Below, one piece after another: positions 27,403 to 36,515 of a stretch of DNA of 64,000 bases. Numbering within the stretch: position 1 is the first letter of the stretch; the number at the start of each line of letters is the position of its first letter. The notes beneath the pieces were generated by a model. It searched no databases and was not told the origin of the DNA. It worked only from the letters and a program-made list of their open reading frames with translations. The DNA is taken from assembly GCF_051903075.1 (NCBI RefSeq), contig NZ_CP182425.1, positions 1 through 64,000 of the forward strand. Reading direction: 5' to 3'. Origin of the DNA: Embleya sp051903075. GTDB taxonomy: Bacteria; Actinomycetota; Actinomycetes; Streptomycetales; Streptomycetaceae. A program made the position numbers and the translations under genes.

Positions 27403-28783
27403 GGGTCTGTAAATCGAACGGTGTAACGGGGTTGATGTAGTGGTCAGTTGCGTCCGGCGGACAGGCGTCCGTCGAAGGCGATGTCGAAGGCGTTCAGGGC
27501 TGCTTTCCAGCGCATGGTCCAGCGTTTGCGGCCCTGACCGGTAGGGTCGAGCGACATGATCGCCATATAGACGCACTTGAGGGCGGCCTGCTCGTTGGGG
27601 AAGTGTCCGCGCGCCTTGACCGCCCGCCGGATCCGCGCGTTGACCGACTCGATCGCGTTGGTCGAGCAGATCACCGTGCGGATCTCCGTGTCGAAGCTCA
27701 GGAACGGTACAAACTCCGACCAGGCGTTCTCCCACAGCCGTACGATCGCCGGGTACTTCTTCCCCCAGGCGTCGGTGAACTCCACGAAGCGTTCGAGTGC
27801 GGCCTCCTCGGTCGGAGCCTGATAGACCGGCCGCAGGGCCTTGGCGATCTTGTCCCAGTCCTGCCGTCCGGCATAGCGAAAACTGTTCCGCAGGAGATGG
27901 ACGACGCAGGTCTGGACCACGGTCCGCGGCCAGACGGCCTCGACGCTGTCGGGCAGACCTCTGAGCCCGTCGCAGACGAGCATGAGCACGTCCTCGACGC
28001 CGCGGTTCCTGATCTCGGTCAGCACGTGGAGCCAGAACTTGGCCCCTTCCGCGCCGTCGCCGGCCCACAGGCCGAGGATGTCGCGGTGGCCCTCGGCGGT
28101 GACCGCCAACGCGACGTAGATCGGCCGGTTGGCGACCTTGCCGTCGCGGACCTTCACGTTGATGCAGTCCACGAACACGACCGGGTAGACGCGGTCGAGC
28201 GGCCGGTTCTGCCACTCGGCCATCCCGTCGAGGACCTTGTCGGTGATCGTGGAGATCGTCTGCCGCGACACGTCGGCCCCGTAGACCTCGGCCAGGTGGG
28301 CCCGGACCTCGCCGGTGGTCAGACCTTTCGCGGACAACGAGATCACCATCTCGTCCACCCCCGACAGACGCCGCTGCCGTTTACGGACGATCCTCGGCTC
28401 GAACGACCCCTCGCGGTCTCGCGGCACCGATATCTCCACCGGGCCCACATCGGTCAACACCGTCTTCGCGCGGGTGCCGTTGCGCGAGTTCCCGCTGTTG
28501 TCCCCGGCCGGATCGTGCTTCTCATACCCGAGGTGGTCGGTGATCTCACCCTCGAGAGCGGACTCGAGGATCCGCTTGGTCAGCTGCTGAAGCAGCCCAC
28601 CCTCACCCACCAGATCCAGACCTTGGGCACGGGCCCGGCCCACCAGCTCGTCGATCAACCGGCCGTCCACAGCGTCATCGACGACACCTCCAACCGGGCT
28701 GTCCTGCACAGGCTCTGACATCACGTCAGTCATCTCTCGGCGTCACTTTCATGATCAAGTTCCACCGTTAGTTTTACAGTCCC
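27403..28783 (-). mobile_element. IS256-family insertion sequence, complete
   Basis: Imperfect terminal inverted repeats: left end GGGTCTGTAAATCGAACGGT, right end (minus strand) GGGACTGTAAAACTAACGGT, continuing with partial match. The flanking 8-bp duplication CGTCTCAA marks insertion by transposition. The single gene inside is intact, so the element is likely recent and possibly active. Confidence 0.93.
27444..28733 (-). CDS. IS256-family transposase
   Basis: 429 aa, full length for the family. N-terminal helical region GGLLQQLTKRILESALEGE, then NSRNG and SVPRDREGSFEP. The RNase H-fold DDE residues fit VFVDCINVKVRDG (D), LVCDGLRGLPDSVEAVWP (D) and STNAIESVNARIRR (E). Catalyses transposition of the element by a copy-out route known for this family. 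Confidence 0.96.
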   Translation of the reverse strand: MTDVMSEPVQDSPVGGVVDDAVDGRLIDELVGRARAQGLDLVGEGGLLQQLTKRILESALEGEITDHLGYEKHDPAGDNSGNSRNGTRAKTVLTDVGPVEISVPRDREGSFEPRIVRKRQRRLSGVDEMVISLSAKGLTTGEVRAHLAEVYGADVSRQTISTITDKVLDGMAEWQNRPLDRVYPVVFVDCINVKVRDGKVANRPIYVALAVTAEGHRDILGLWAGDGAEGAKFWLHVLTEIRNRGVEDVLMLVCDGLRGLPDSVEAVWPRTVVQTCVVHLLRNSFRYAGRQDWDKIAKALRPVYQAPTEEAALERFVEFTDAWGKKYPAIVRLWENAWSEFVPFLSFDTEIRTVICSTNAIESVNARIRRAVKARGHFPNEQAALKCVYMAIMSLDPTGQGRKRWTMRWKAALNAFDIAFDGRLSAGRN

Positions 28784-28791
28784 CGTCTCAA
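28784..28791. repeat. Target-site duplication of the IS256 element, right copy
   Basis: CGTCTCAA, identical to 27395-27402. Confidence 0.85.
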
Positions 28792-28934
28792 CAATGCCCC
28801 CGGTAGTCGGGAAGTCCTCTTGAGGACGGGGCGGGGTGGTTCGTGTATTCGCGATTTTCGGTTCGGTGGTCACTGGTGTGGTTGTCGTGGCACTTCCTGA
28901 GTGCCAGGTGTGATCACGGCCGATCGAGGGGCTC

Positions 28935-29502
28935 ATGGGGCGGAGTACAGGCACGGTCGCGGTAGCGGTGGTGCTGCTGGTGGTTGTCGGGTGCGATGGC
29001 GGTGACGGCGACACAACTGCGGAGCGCATCACTCCGTTACTGGCACCTCCGTTTGGCCAGGTTCTGGTGGTGTCGAGCGCGGAGGACGTTGCCGGGGCCA
29101 AGGCGGTTGAGGTCTACGGGCGGTACGACCGGATGCAGGGGTCGGTTGAGGCGGGGTTGGCGTTGGACCAAGCCCGCGCTCGAAAAGACGGCGATCGGTC
29201 GCGCTGTCAGCCTCATTCAGGGGATCGTCGGCACCGTGAGCACCACCGGGATCGCCCTGCCGGGGGCGCCCGCGCCTCCGGCGCCGCGCGACGTGGTGGT
29301 GTCGCTGTCGAGCACGACACCGACCGTCACGCTCGCCGCCTGCGTCGACATCACCGGGCGGCGGCCCGTGCATCGGGACGGCACCCTGGCGCTGATCGCC
29401 ACCCGGGTGTCCCGTTACATCCGCGCGTACACCCTCGCCCGTGACGTGGCCGGGATCTGGCGCGTGGCCGCCATGGATGCCCAACGGGACAGGTCGTGCT
29501 GA
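28935..29502 (+). pseudogene. Frameshifted lipoprotein, paralogue of the gene at 48620-49183
   Basis: From the ATG at 28935 a lipoprotein signal (VAVAVVLLVVVGCDGG) leads into KAVEVYGRYDRMQGSVEAG. Near 29170-29180 the frame shifts. The second frame then gives VSLSSTTPTVTLAACVDITG, RPVHRDGTLAL and AAMDAQRDRSC to the stop at 29502. Both halves align with the intact paralogue (ALEVYGRFTQFQDGVEAG ... VVLTDCVDLSHQRVVYRDT ... ERDRPC). NTF2-like cores of this kind occur in actinobacterial lipoproteins. Confidence 0.75.
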
Positions 29503-29513
29503 GGTACGCGGCG

Positions 29514-29655
29514 GTGGCTGCCGACCGTTGCCCATGCCGACGGCGTTGTCGACCTGGACGTCGACCGCAGCACGGTCGTCTTGGACGTATCGGAGACCGG
29601 TATGAGGGCGGGCAATACCCGTCCGAGCGGCGGGACGACCGTCGACGGTGCCGCC
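29514..29655. repeat. Intergenic repeat copy B with conserved hairpin
   Basis: Pairs with 26820-26960. The hairpin is kept as GGGCGGG (29606-29612) with CCCGTCC (29618-29624), a G-U wobble replacing one pair, which suggests selection on RNA structure. From 29656 to 30130 nothing else convincing is seen. Confidence 0.5.
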
Positions 29656-30130
29656 TCGGCCGCAAGCGGCAGGTCCGGGTCGCTCCTGGCCCCGTCGATC
29701 CGATCCGAGGGCCTCCGACGATACGCAGGCCGCCGATGCGGCGACGATCTTGAGCGCAACGTGCTGTGTGGGCCCGATCGGCCTCAACCCGATCGGGCTG
29801 CGCGACGCGTCACAGGCCTGGTCATGGTGTTTTTGATTCTCGAACTCGCATGCTGATTTGGCTACTTGGATGGTTGACTGGCGGAGAGGGTTGGTGACGG
29901 CTCGATGGGCGGAGGGCCCGGGGGCTCGGGGTTACGCGCGTCGGCCCGCGCGGGCGTCTCGGCACTCGACGTCGCGTGCGCCCTGAATGGGCTCTTACGG
30001 ATGTGTCCGATCGTGAGTGCCCCGCCTTCCGACGAAGAGTGAGCCATTGCTTGTCCGCTGTTGCCGCCCGCGTCTGGTGCGGCGCGGTGGTGTCGTCTTT
30101 CGAGGTGTGTCCCCAGGAGGAGCAGCAGTG

Positions 30131-30667
30131 ATGCGTTGCCCGCGGTGCCGGCAGGTTGATCAGGTCGTCAGGGTCCGGGCCCTGTACGAGAGCGGGGTGG
30201 CGGTGTCCCGGACCCGTGGGCGGGTATCCGTGCGTCTGGAGGGCCCACGTGGCCTGGAAAGTGCGGTCGGGTCCGTGCATGGTAAGGGCAGGGCGCAGAC
30301 GTCATTGTCGCGTTCGTTGAGGCCGCCGGTGCGTCCGTGGACGGCGCGGGGATGGCGGCAGGCGTTGGTGGCGGCGTTCGTGGGCATGTTCGTGACGGCG
30401 GCGGTGATCAACGCGATCCTCGGGTCCGCGGCGTCGGGGGTGGCCTTGTTGCTGGCGGTCTGGTTCCTGGTCGTCTACCGGCGGCGGTATCGCGTGGCCC
30501 ATCCCCAGTGGCAGGAGCAACGTGCGGTGTGGGCCCGGTTGTTGTGTTGTCGCCGGTGCGACGGGGTGTTCCTGCCCGCGGACGACACCGCGACGCATGC
30601 GCGTGGACGCCTCGTGGAGCGGCACGCCATGCCGGCGTTCCTCGCGGAGTGCGTCGGTCTCCGGTAG
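30131..30667 (+). CDS. Zinc-ribbon membrane protein, unknown function
   Basis: 178 aa from the ATG at 30131 (a GTG one codon earlier is an alternative; AGGAGGAG lies upstream). The N-terminus MRCPRCRQVDQVVRV is a zinc-ribbon half. Residues about 80-115 contain two hydrophobic segments (ALVAAFVGMFVTAAVINAIL and GVALLLAVWFLVVYRRR), predicted as membrane helices. The C-terminus has a second metal motif, LLCCRRCDGVFLPADD. This layout is common in streptomycete hypothetical proteins; no function is proposed. Confidence 0.75.
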   Translation: MRCPRCRQVDQVVRVRALYESGVAVSRTRGRVSVRLEGPRGLESAVGSVHGKGRAQTSLSRSLRPPVRPWTARGWRQALVAAFVGMFVTAAVINAILGSAASGVALLLAVWFLVVYRRRYRVAHPQWQEQRAVWARLLCCRRCDGVFLPADDTATHARGRLVERHAMPAFLAECVGLR

Positions 30668-30905
30668 GGAGTCGTTTGACTGAGCCGCCGGTGGCCTTCT
30701 CATGGGCGGCAATCCGAGAGAGGCCGCCTACGCGAGTGGGGGAGGGTCGGGCGTGCCGTCGAAGACAGGGCCGCCGTACCGGACGTCCCTGTGCGAGCGG
30801 CGCGCCTGCTCCCATGCCTCGTACTCGGCGGGATCGGCTGGGCAGCGTTTGCTGAACGCCTTCCACTCGCACTTTCGTGGGTGTGACTTCCTGCGGGTTG
30901 TGTGC

Positions 30906-31305
30906 TGCGGTGCATGTGCTCGATGTGGCCGATTTTCTCGGTGAAGGCCCGATTGCCGTACCGGCAACGGCGGTTGTGAACCGCCTGCGACATCCGGCGG
31001 TCTTCACGCGCGACTTCGTCGATCGGCTGCCGTCGTGCTCGTACGTGGCCGTGAGCGTCTGCTCGTCGGCGAAGTTCCGCGAATCCGCCGGGCGATCACG
31101 GAGGTCATGCAGGCCGGCACGCGGGAGCCTGTGGCCGGGTCGCCATCTTGACGAGGGCGCCGTGTTGTCCACCGCCCTCGACGTGTTGCTATCCGGAGTG
31201 TGCGACGTCACGGTGTGGAGAGCCGACGCCATTGCACCGGACCGTCCACCGTGGCGGCCGGCGCGGGGAGAGGCCCTCGTGCGGGTGGGGATCGTCGGGT
31301 CTTGA
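30906..31305 (+). pseudogene. 3' remnant of DUF574 methyltransferase before array 3
   Basis: The frame VLDVADFLGEGPIAVPATAV, VFTRDFVDRLPS, LDVLLSGVCDVTVWRAD matches the C-terminal 110 codons of the intact gene at 57618 (VPDVAELLGEGPIAVLATAV ... GLDVLPPGVCDVAVWRAD). An internal frameshift near 31080-31130 and the loss of the SAM-binding half leave it nonfunctional. This is the longest of the three remnants. Confidence 0.8.
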
Positions 31306-31610
31306 TCGGTATGTCCGGCGGCCCGAGCGACCGGAGGCAGGGCTCGTATCCTTGTCTCGTGGCTGCGTCGGATTCAAGCCGATCTCGTTCCGGACCTGTC
31401 GATGACGGCGGGAGCTTCAAGGCGGACACGCCGCGAATGACACCGCACGTCCGTCCGGCCGACGCGCAGACAGGACCAAACCATGTGACAACGCCCAGCT
31501 CGCGAACGATTGCCGATATGCCGAAGCGAAAACAGGCAGGAAGCTTGCCGCAATGACCCTGTTTGCATCACGAATCGGCAAAGTCCTCAAGAATCCGCAG
31601 GTCAGGAAGG
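31306..31610 (+). promoter_or_regulatory. Leader of CRISPR array 3
   Basis: Nearly identical to the array 4 leader (GAGCGACCGGAGGCAGGG, CTCGTATCCTTGTCTCGTGG, ACACCGCACGTCCGTCCGG, CTTGCCGCAATGACCCTG, CATCACGAATCGGCAAAG). Ends CCGCAGGTCAGGAAGG directly before repeat 1. Confidence 0.8.
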
Positions 31611-32859
31611 GAAGTCCCCACGCAGGTGGGGGTGAGCCGGGCACGGAGGAGGCGCGCGAGGCGATCGAGACGAAGTCCCCACGCAGGTGGGGGTGAGCCG
31701 ACGTAGGCCATGGCCTGACCGATCGGCCGGTCGAAGTCCCCACGCAGGTGGGGGTGAGCCGAAGGGCCTGCCCGGGCCCCGGGTGGACATGGGGAAGTCC
31801 CCACGCAGGTGGGGGTGAGCCGGCGAAGGCGCGTCGGGCGAGTGCCCGCCGGGCGAAGTCCCCACGCAGGTGGGGGTGAGCCGGTCGACGAACTCAACGG
31901 CGACCGGGCCCGGGTGAAGTCCCCACGCAGGTGGGGGTGAGCCGGCTGAGGCGATGGGTTTCGGCCGCGACCGTGCGAAGTCCCCACGCAGGTGGGGGTG
32001 AGCCGGCCGATGCCGTGCCCCGACGCGACGCCCCTACGAAGTCCCCACGCAGGTGGGGGTGAGCCGTGCCCGGTGCCGCAGTCCGATTGATCCCGGACGA
32101 AGTCCCCACGCAGGTGGGGGTGAGCCGCGCCGTAGAGTCGCCCGACCATGCGCCGTCAAGAAGTCCCCACGCAGGTGGGGGTGAGCCGTGACTTGACACC
32201 CACCGACATCCCGGAACTGTGAAGTCCCCACGCAGGTGGGGGTAAGCCTCCGGCGAACTCACCGCGATGCGCCACGAGTCCGAAGTCCCCACGCAGGTGG
32301 GGGTGAGCCGGGCTCCGGCTACATCCAATACCCCGACGGCGAGAAGTCCCCACGCAGGTGGGGGTGAGCCGTATTCCAGGAGTTCGAACGGCGCGACGGT
32401 TCCGAAGTCCCCACGCAGGTGGGGGTGAGCCGTCGACGCCTGGTGGCTGCGCCACATGGGCCTGGAAGTCCCCACGCAGGTGGGGGTGAGCCGCGCGGCG
32501 CCCTGCACATCCACTGCCGCCCGGAGAAGTCCCCACGCAGGTGGGGGTGAGCCGGCGCACCGCCGACGAGATGGCCGTGGACCTGGGAAGTCCCCACGCA
32601 GGTGGGGGTGAGCCGGTAGGCGTGCCACAGGGCGATCGACGCGGCGGGAAGTCCCCACGCAGGTGGGGGTGAGCCGACCGAGCCGGTGGAGGAGACGCTG
32701 TCCCGCGAGGAAGTCCCCACGCAGGTGGGGGTGAGCCGCCGAGCAGGCGGACGAGACCAGCTACCCGGAGGAAGTCCCCACGCAGGTGGGGGTGAGCCGC
32801 CCCGGACTCTCACCTCCGGGGCTCCTCCGACGAAGTCCCCAGCAGGTGGGGGTGAGCCT
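31611..32859 (+). CRISPR. CRISPR array 3 (21 repeats, 20 spacers, type I-E-like)
   Basis: Repeats start at 31611 and every 61 nt (once 62) to 32832, tetraloop GCAG. The repeat at 32221 has GTAAGCCT at its end, and the last repeat (32832-32859) has lost one base (CCCCAGCAGG) and ends GAGCCT, as expected at the oldest end. Confidence 0.97.
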
Positions 32860-33115
32860 ACGAAGGACGTAGCGCGGCGGCGACTCAAGCGGGCCGCGCG
32901 CCTTCGGACAATCGCCCACTCGACCTACTACCAGAGTTCGCCCGGCAGCCATCAGCGCCGGATGGCCCGCCGCCAGGTCCAAGCGGCCGACACCGGGGTT
33001 CGCAAGCCGTGGTTACCAGCCGTGCCGACGGCCTCTTCCGGGCCGAGATGGCGACCATCGTCGGGGTGAGCGTGTCCCGGATCGCCGACATCCTCAAGGT
33101 GTCCGGCGCGCGCTG
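32860..33115 (+). pseudogene. HTH protein remnant downstream of array 3
   Basis: About 255 bp nearly identical to 41613-41870 downstream of array 4. Here a one-base deletion (GCAAGCCGTGG versus GCAAAGCCGTGG) breaks the frame that encodes the helix-turn-helix in the other copy. The 3' end overlaps the end of the methyltransferase gene on the other strand. Confidence 0.7.
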
Positions 33116-33777
33116 AGGTGCCCCCGCTTTGGCTTTCGGGCTCGGACGATCAGGGTGCCGAGGTTTTCCGGGTCGGGTGCGGGCAGGACGTGGGCGTCGA
33201 TCCCGTCGAAGCCTTGGTCGGTGAGGATGTCGGTCCACATGGTGGGGGTGTAGGCCCAGCGTTGGACGTGGAGTTCCTTGCCCTTGTAGCCGTTGCCGTA
33301 CATGCCCTGGGGTCCGTAGCAGCCCTCGATCGCCGGGGCCTGGGAGAAGGCCAGGACACCGTCGGGAGTGAGGTGGTCGTGGACGAGGGGGAGGAGTTTG
33401 CCGGGGTCGGAGAACCACACCGCGCCCCAGCGGGAGTAGATCGCGTCGAAGACCGTGTCCGTGGCTTCGAGGAAGGCGCAGACCTCGGCGTGTACGAAGG
33501 TCGCCCCGGAGACGTGGGCCCAATGCCGGGTCGCCCGCTCGCACATGGCGGGTGACAGGTCCACACCGGTGGCGAGGATGCCCCGGTGGGCGAGGTAGGC
33601 GATCTCGGTTCCGTCGCCGCTGCCCAGTTCCAGGACGGTGCGCGGGTGGGCGCCGAGGAGTTCGGCGCCGGGGCCGTGACGGTCCCACTGGGTCCAGAAG
33701 AATCCTCTGTCGGTGGGATCGTTCGGGGGTTCTTCGAGGACGTCGGCGAACCGATCCCAGTAGCTTTCAAGGCTCAT
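33094..33777 (-). CDS. Class I SAM-dependent methyltransferase
   Basis: 227 aa from the ATG at 33777. Motif I is TVLELGSGDGTEIAYLA near residues 47-63; GVDLSPAMCERA is the acidic motif II; FDAIYSRWGAVWFSDP is the motif IV region. This Rossmann-type enzyme is of the small-molecule methyltransferase kind; the substrate is unknown. Its last codons (KRGHLSARRTP) run into the sequence duplicated downstream of array 4, so the natural C-terminus may have been replaced when the array cassette arrived. Confidence 0.85.
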   Translation of the reverse strand: MSLESYWDRFADVLEEPPNDPTDRGFFWTQWDRHGPGAELLGAHPRTVLELGSGDGTEIAYLAHRGILATGVDLSPAMCERATRHWAHVSGATFVHAEVCAFLEATDTVFDAIYSRWGAVWFSDPGKLLPLVHDHLTPDGVLAFSQAPAIEGCYGPQGMYGNGYKGKELHVQRWAYTPTMWTDILTDQGFDGIDAHVLPAPDPENLGTLIVRARKPKRGHLSARRTP

Positions 33778-33961
33778 GTGCGGCGACGATCCTCGCGGGG
33801 TGCGGGGGCGGTGTCCGCCCCTGCCGACTCGGACGGCGTCACGCTACTCGTCCGAAATCATGATCGCCGCCCGATCGTTCGCGTTCCCCCCAAACGCGGG
33901 AACGGCGAAGCCGGAGACACCGACTCGCGGTGCCACCGGCTTCCATGTTCCGCGTGGTGAA

Positions 33962-34396
33962 TCAGTGGTGCTTGGTACCCGGTGCGCACGGGGAGCAATC
34001 CGCGAGGTCGGCCTCCCACAACGGCCGGTCGACCTCGAAGCCGGCGGCCTCGATGGCGTCGGCGGTGCGGCCGACGGTGCCGTCCCTCTTGCGTTCGATC
34101 GCGGGCGAGTGGTGCAGGAACTCGCCGTTGTTGTGCCGGGCGCAGAAGTCCGCGTAGATCGCGGTGTCCAGGATGAGGGCGTGCACGCCGTGGTCGACGA
34201 GTTGCCCCACACCCAGCACCTCGACGTCGGCCGGGGTCTCCATCGCGGTGATCAGGTAGGCGATGGCCTGCCCGAGGATGCGGGCGGCCGTGACGGTGTC
34301 GAAGGGGTGGTCGCGGACGAGGAGCGCGACCTCGCGGTCCCACACCTCCGGGGTGACGAAGGCCCGGGGATCTCGGACGGCGGTTGCGGTGGTCAT
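33962..34396 (-). CDS. Glycine-rich-domain-protein-like (GRDP-like) small protein
   Basis: 144 aa from the ATG at 34396 with GAAGGG upstream. The segment VDHGVHALILDTAIYADFC followed by GEFLHHSP fits the conserved core of GRDP-like proteins (VD..WH..iLDT..Y..FC....G..iHH). It ends in CSPCAPGTKHH, a possible metal site. The gene is divergent from the HTH-TPR regulator at 34618, a common actinobacterial pairing that suggests regulation by it. Biochemical function unknown. Confidence 0.65.
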   Translation of the reverse strand: MTTATAVRDPRAFVTPEVWDREVALLVRDHPFDTVTAARILGQAIAYLITAMETPADVEVLGVGQLVDHGVHALILDTAIYADFCARHNNGEFLHHSPAIERKRDGTVGRTADAIEAAGFEVDRPLWEADLADCSPCAPGTKHH

Positions 34397-34617
34397 GACC
34401 GTTTCCCTTCCTCGTACGGAGCCCCGATCCGGGGCCTTGGTCCCCAGTGCACCGCCCGGCTCGGTGACGCGGTCATCGGGGCGCGGCGGGGGCAGCCGGG
34501 GTGCGTCCGGTGCGTGGGGTTGCGCAGGGTTGCGGACCCTGCCGTACGAGTCACCTCGCGGCGTACAGTGCGGACACATCGCTTCGTGTCCCGCTCGACG
34601 AGTGCAGGAGGCACGCC

Positions 34618-35964
34618 ATGGTCAGACCCGTGAGCAACCGCACTCTGGAACAGCTCATCATCGCCAGCGGATACAGCCACGGAGCGGTGGCGCGGCACGT
34701 CAACGTGGCCATGCGGGGCGGCACCGCATACGACAAGGCGACGGTCTACTACTGGCTGCGCGGGCGCAATCCGGGCCCCGAGACGCATCGCGCACTCGCC
34801 GCCGTCCTCACCCGCGCCCTCGGGCGACGCGTGGACCCGGCGGAACTCGGCTTCGGCACCACCGGCCCCGTACTGGACCGGGTACTCGACTTCGCACCCT
34901 CGATCACCGACGGCATCGAGACCGCGACCGCACTGTGGACGGTTGGCATGGACCGGCGCTCGTTCCTCACCGGTTCGGCGTACGTGGCCGGCGCCACCCC
35001 GGCCGCGGCGCTCGCGTGGCACTTCACCCCCGACGACCACACCGCCGCCCGCCCCCTCGACGGCACGCGGGTCGGCCCCGGGCACGTGGAAGCCCTGCAC
35101 CGGGCACGCATGCGCTTCCTCGACATCGACCGCGAACAGGGCGGCGGGAGTGCCCGGCAGTGGGTGACGGACTACCTGGTCCGCCAGGTCGCACCGCTCC
35201 TGCGCGGTCGATACGACGACCACGTGGGCCGAGACCTCCTCGGCGCCGCCGCACAGATCACCGAACAGTGCGGCTACATGTACTACGACTCCGGCGCCCA
35301 CGGCGCCGCACAACGCTACTTCGTCCAGGCACTACGCCTGGCCAAGGCCGCCGGAGACCGCGCCTTGTCCGCACACGTCATGTCGAACATGTCCGTTCAG
35401 GCATGCTTCCTGGGCCGCGCCGCCGACGCCGTTCAACTCGCCCGCGCCGCCCAAACTGCGGCCGGCACCAACGCTCCCGCTGCTCTCATGGGGCGCCTCG
35501 CCGACACCGAGGCGCGCGGACACGCCCTTTTGGGCGACGAACGCGGGAGCCGCCACGCACTTGCCCGCAGCGCGGACCACCTCGAACGCATCGGCACCGG
35601 GCCGACCACACCCGACTGGCTCACCTCGTACACACCGGCCCACCACGCCGGTTCCCGCATGCACGTCCTGCGCGACCTCGGACGCCTCGACGAGGCCGCA
35701 CGGCAAGCCGAGAGTTCCACGGACACGGGTTCGACCGGTGTCCGGGCCCTGCACAGCATCCTGTTCGCGTCCGTGCTCCTCCGGCGCGGGGAGGCGGACC
35801 ATGCCTGCTCCATCGCCACCCGGGTGCTGGACACCTCCCACGGAGTCGCCTCCAAGCGACTGCTGGACAGAATCGCCGAGTTCCGCGCCGAAGCCGCAGC
35901 GCACGCAAGAATCCCGGCCGTGACCGACTTCCTCGAACCCTCCCGAACCGCCCGCGCGAACTGA
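34618..35964 (+). CDS. HTH-TPR transcriptional regulator
   Basis: 448 aa from the ATG at 34618 (AGGAGG seven nt upstream). Residues 1-75 are an XRE-like DNA-binding domain (LEQLIIASGYSHGAVARHVN, ATVYYWLRGRNPGPETHRAL). A twin-arginine-like or spacer segment (RRSFLTGSAYVAGATPAAAL) follows. Then come tetratricopeptide-type helical repeats to the end (AAQRYFVQALRLAKAAGDRA). Family members are streptomycete regulators that sense peptides or proteins through the TPR part. It probably controls the divergent GRDP-like gene and/or the NUDIX gene 45 nt downstream. Confidence 0.85.
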   Translation: MVRPVSNRTLEQLIIASGYSHGAVARHVNVAMRGGTAYDKATVYYWLRGRNPGPETHRALAAVLTRALGRRVDPAELGFGTTGPVLDRVLDFAPSITDGIETATALWTVGMDRRSFLTGSAYVAGATPAAALAWHFTPDDHTAARPLDGTRVGPGHVEALHRARMRFLDIDREQGGGSARQWVTDYLVRQVAPLLRGRYDDHVGRDLLGAAAQITEQCGYMYYDSGAHGAAQRYFVQALRLAKAAGDRALSAHVMSNMSVQACFLGRAADAVQLARAAQTAAGTNAPAALMGRLADTEARGHALLGDERGSRHALARSADHLERIGTGPTTPDWLTSYTPAHHAGSRMHVLRDLGRLDEAARQAESSTDTGSTGVRALHSILFASVLLRRGEADHACSIATRVLDTSHGVASKRLLDRIAEFRAEAAAHARIPAVTDFLEPSRTARAN

Positions 35965-36008
35965 TCTCCCACCCGCACACGCCGTCCGCCGCGGCTAGGG
36001 TCGGGGAC

Positions 36009-36491
36009 GTGACTCGTGAGTTCCTGCCCCCCGAGCAGTGGTACGGCCAACTACCGATGCTGTACGCCGCGGCCTGCGCACTCATCACCGACACCCAGGG
36101 TCGGGTCCTCCTGGTCAAGCCCAACTATCGGGATCACTGGAACATCCCCGGCGGATTCGTCGACCACGACGAACCACCCCACGAGGCGTGCGCACGCGAA
36201 CTCACCGAGGAACTCGGCCTCCAACTCACCGTCGGCAACCTGCTCGTCATCGACTGGGCCAAATCACAAGGGGATCGACCGCGCCCGATCACCAGCTGGT
36301 TCTTCGACGCCGGCACCCTGACCGCCGACCAGATCGCCGCCATCCGCCTCCAAACCGAGGAACTCGACGAATACGCGTTCGTCACACCCGAACAGGCCGC
36401 GACCCTCCTCCCCGGAAACGTCGCCCCCCGAATCCCGGCCGCCCTCGACGCACGTCGGCAACGACACACGATCTACCTGCCGCGAAGCTGA
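36009..36491 (+). CDS. NUDIX hydrolase
   Basis: 160 aa from the GTG at 36009. The NUDIX box is complete: GGFVDHDEPPHEACARELTE followed by ELGL. CALITDTQGRVLLVKPNY is the first strand. It lies 45 nt downstream of the HTH-TPR regulator, often a cotranscribed pair in streptomycetes. Substrate unknown. Confidence 0.87.
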   Translation: MTREFLPPEQWYGQLPMLYAAACALITDTQGRVLLVKPNYRDHWNIPGGFVDHDEPPHEACARELTEELGLQLTVGNLLVIDWAKSQGDRPRPITSWFFDAGTLTADQIAAIRLQTEELDEYAFVTPEQAATLLPGNVAPRIPAALDARRQRHTIYLPRS

Positions 36492-36515
36492 CCGGCGACT
36501 CGACGTTCCGCGAAG

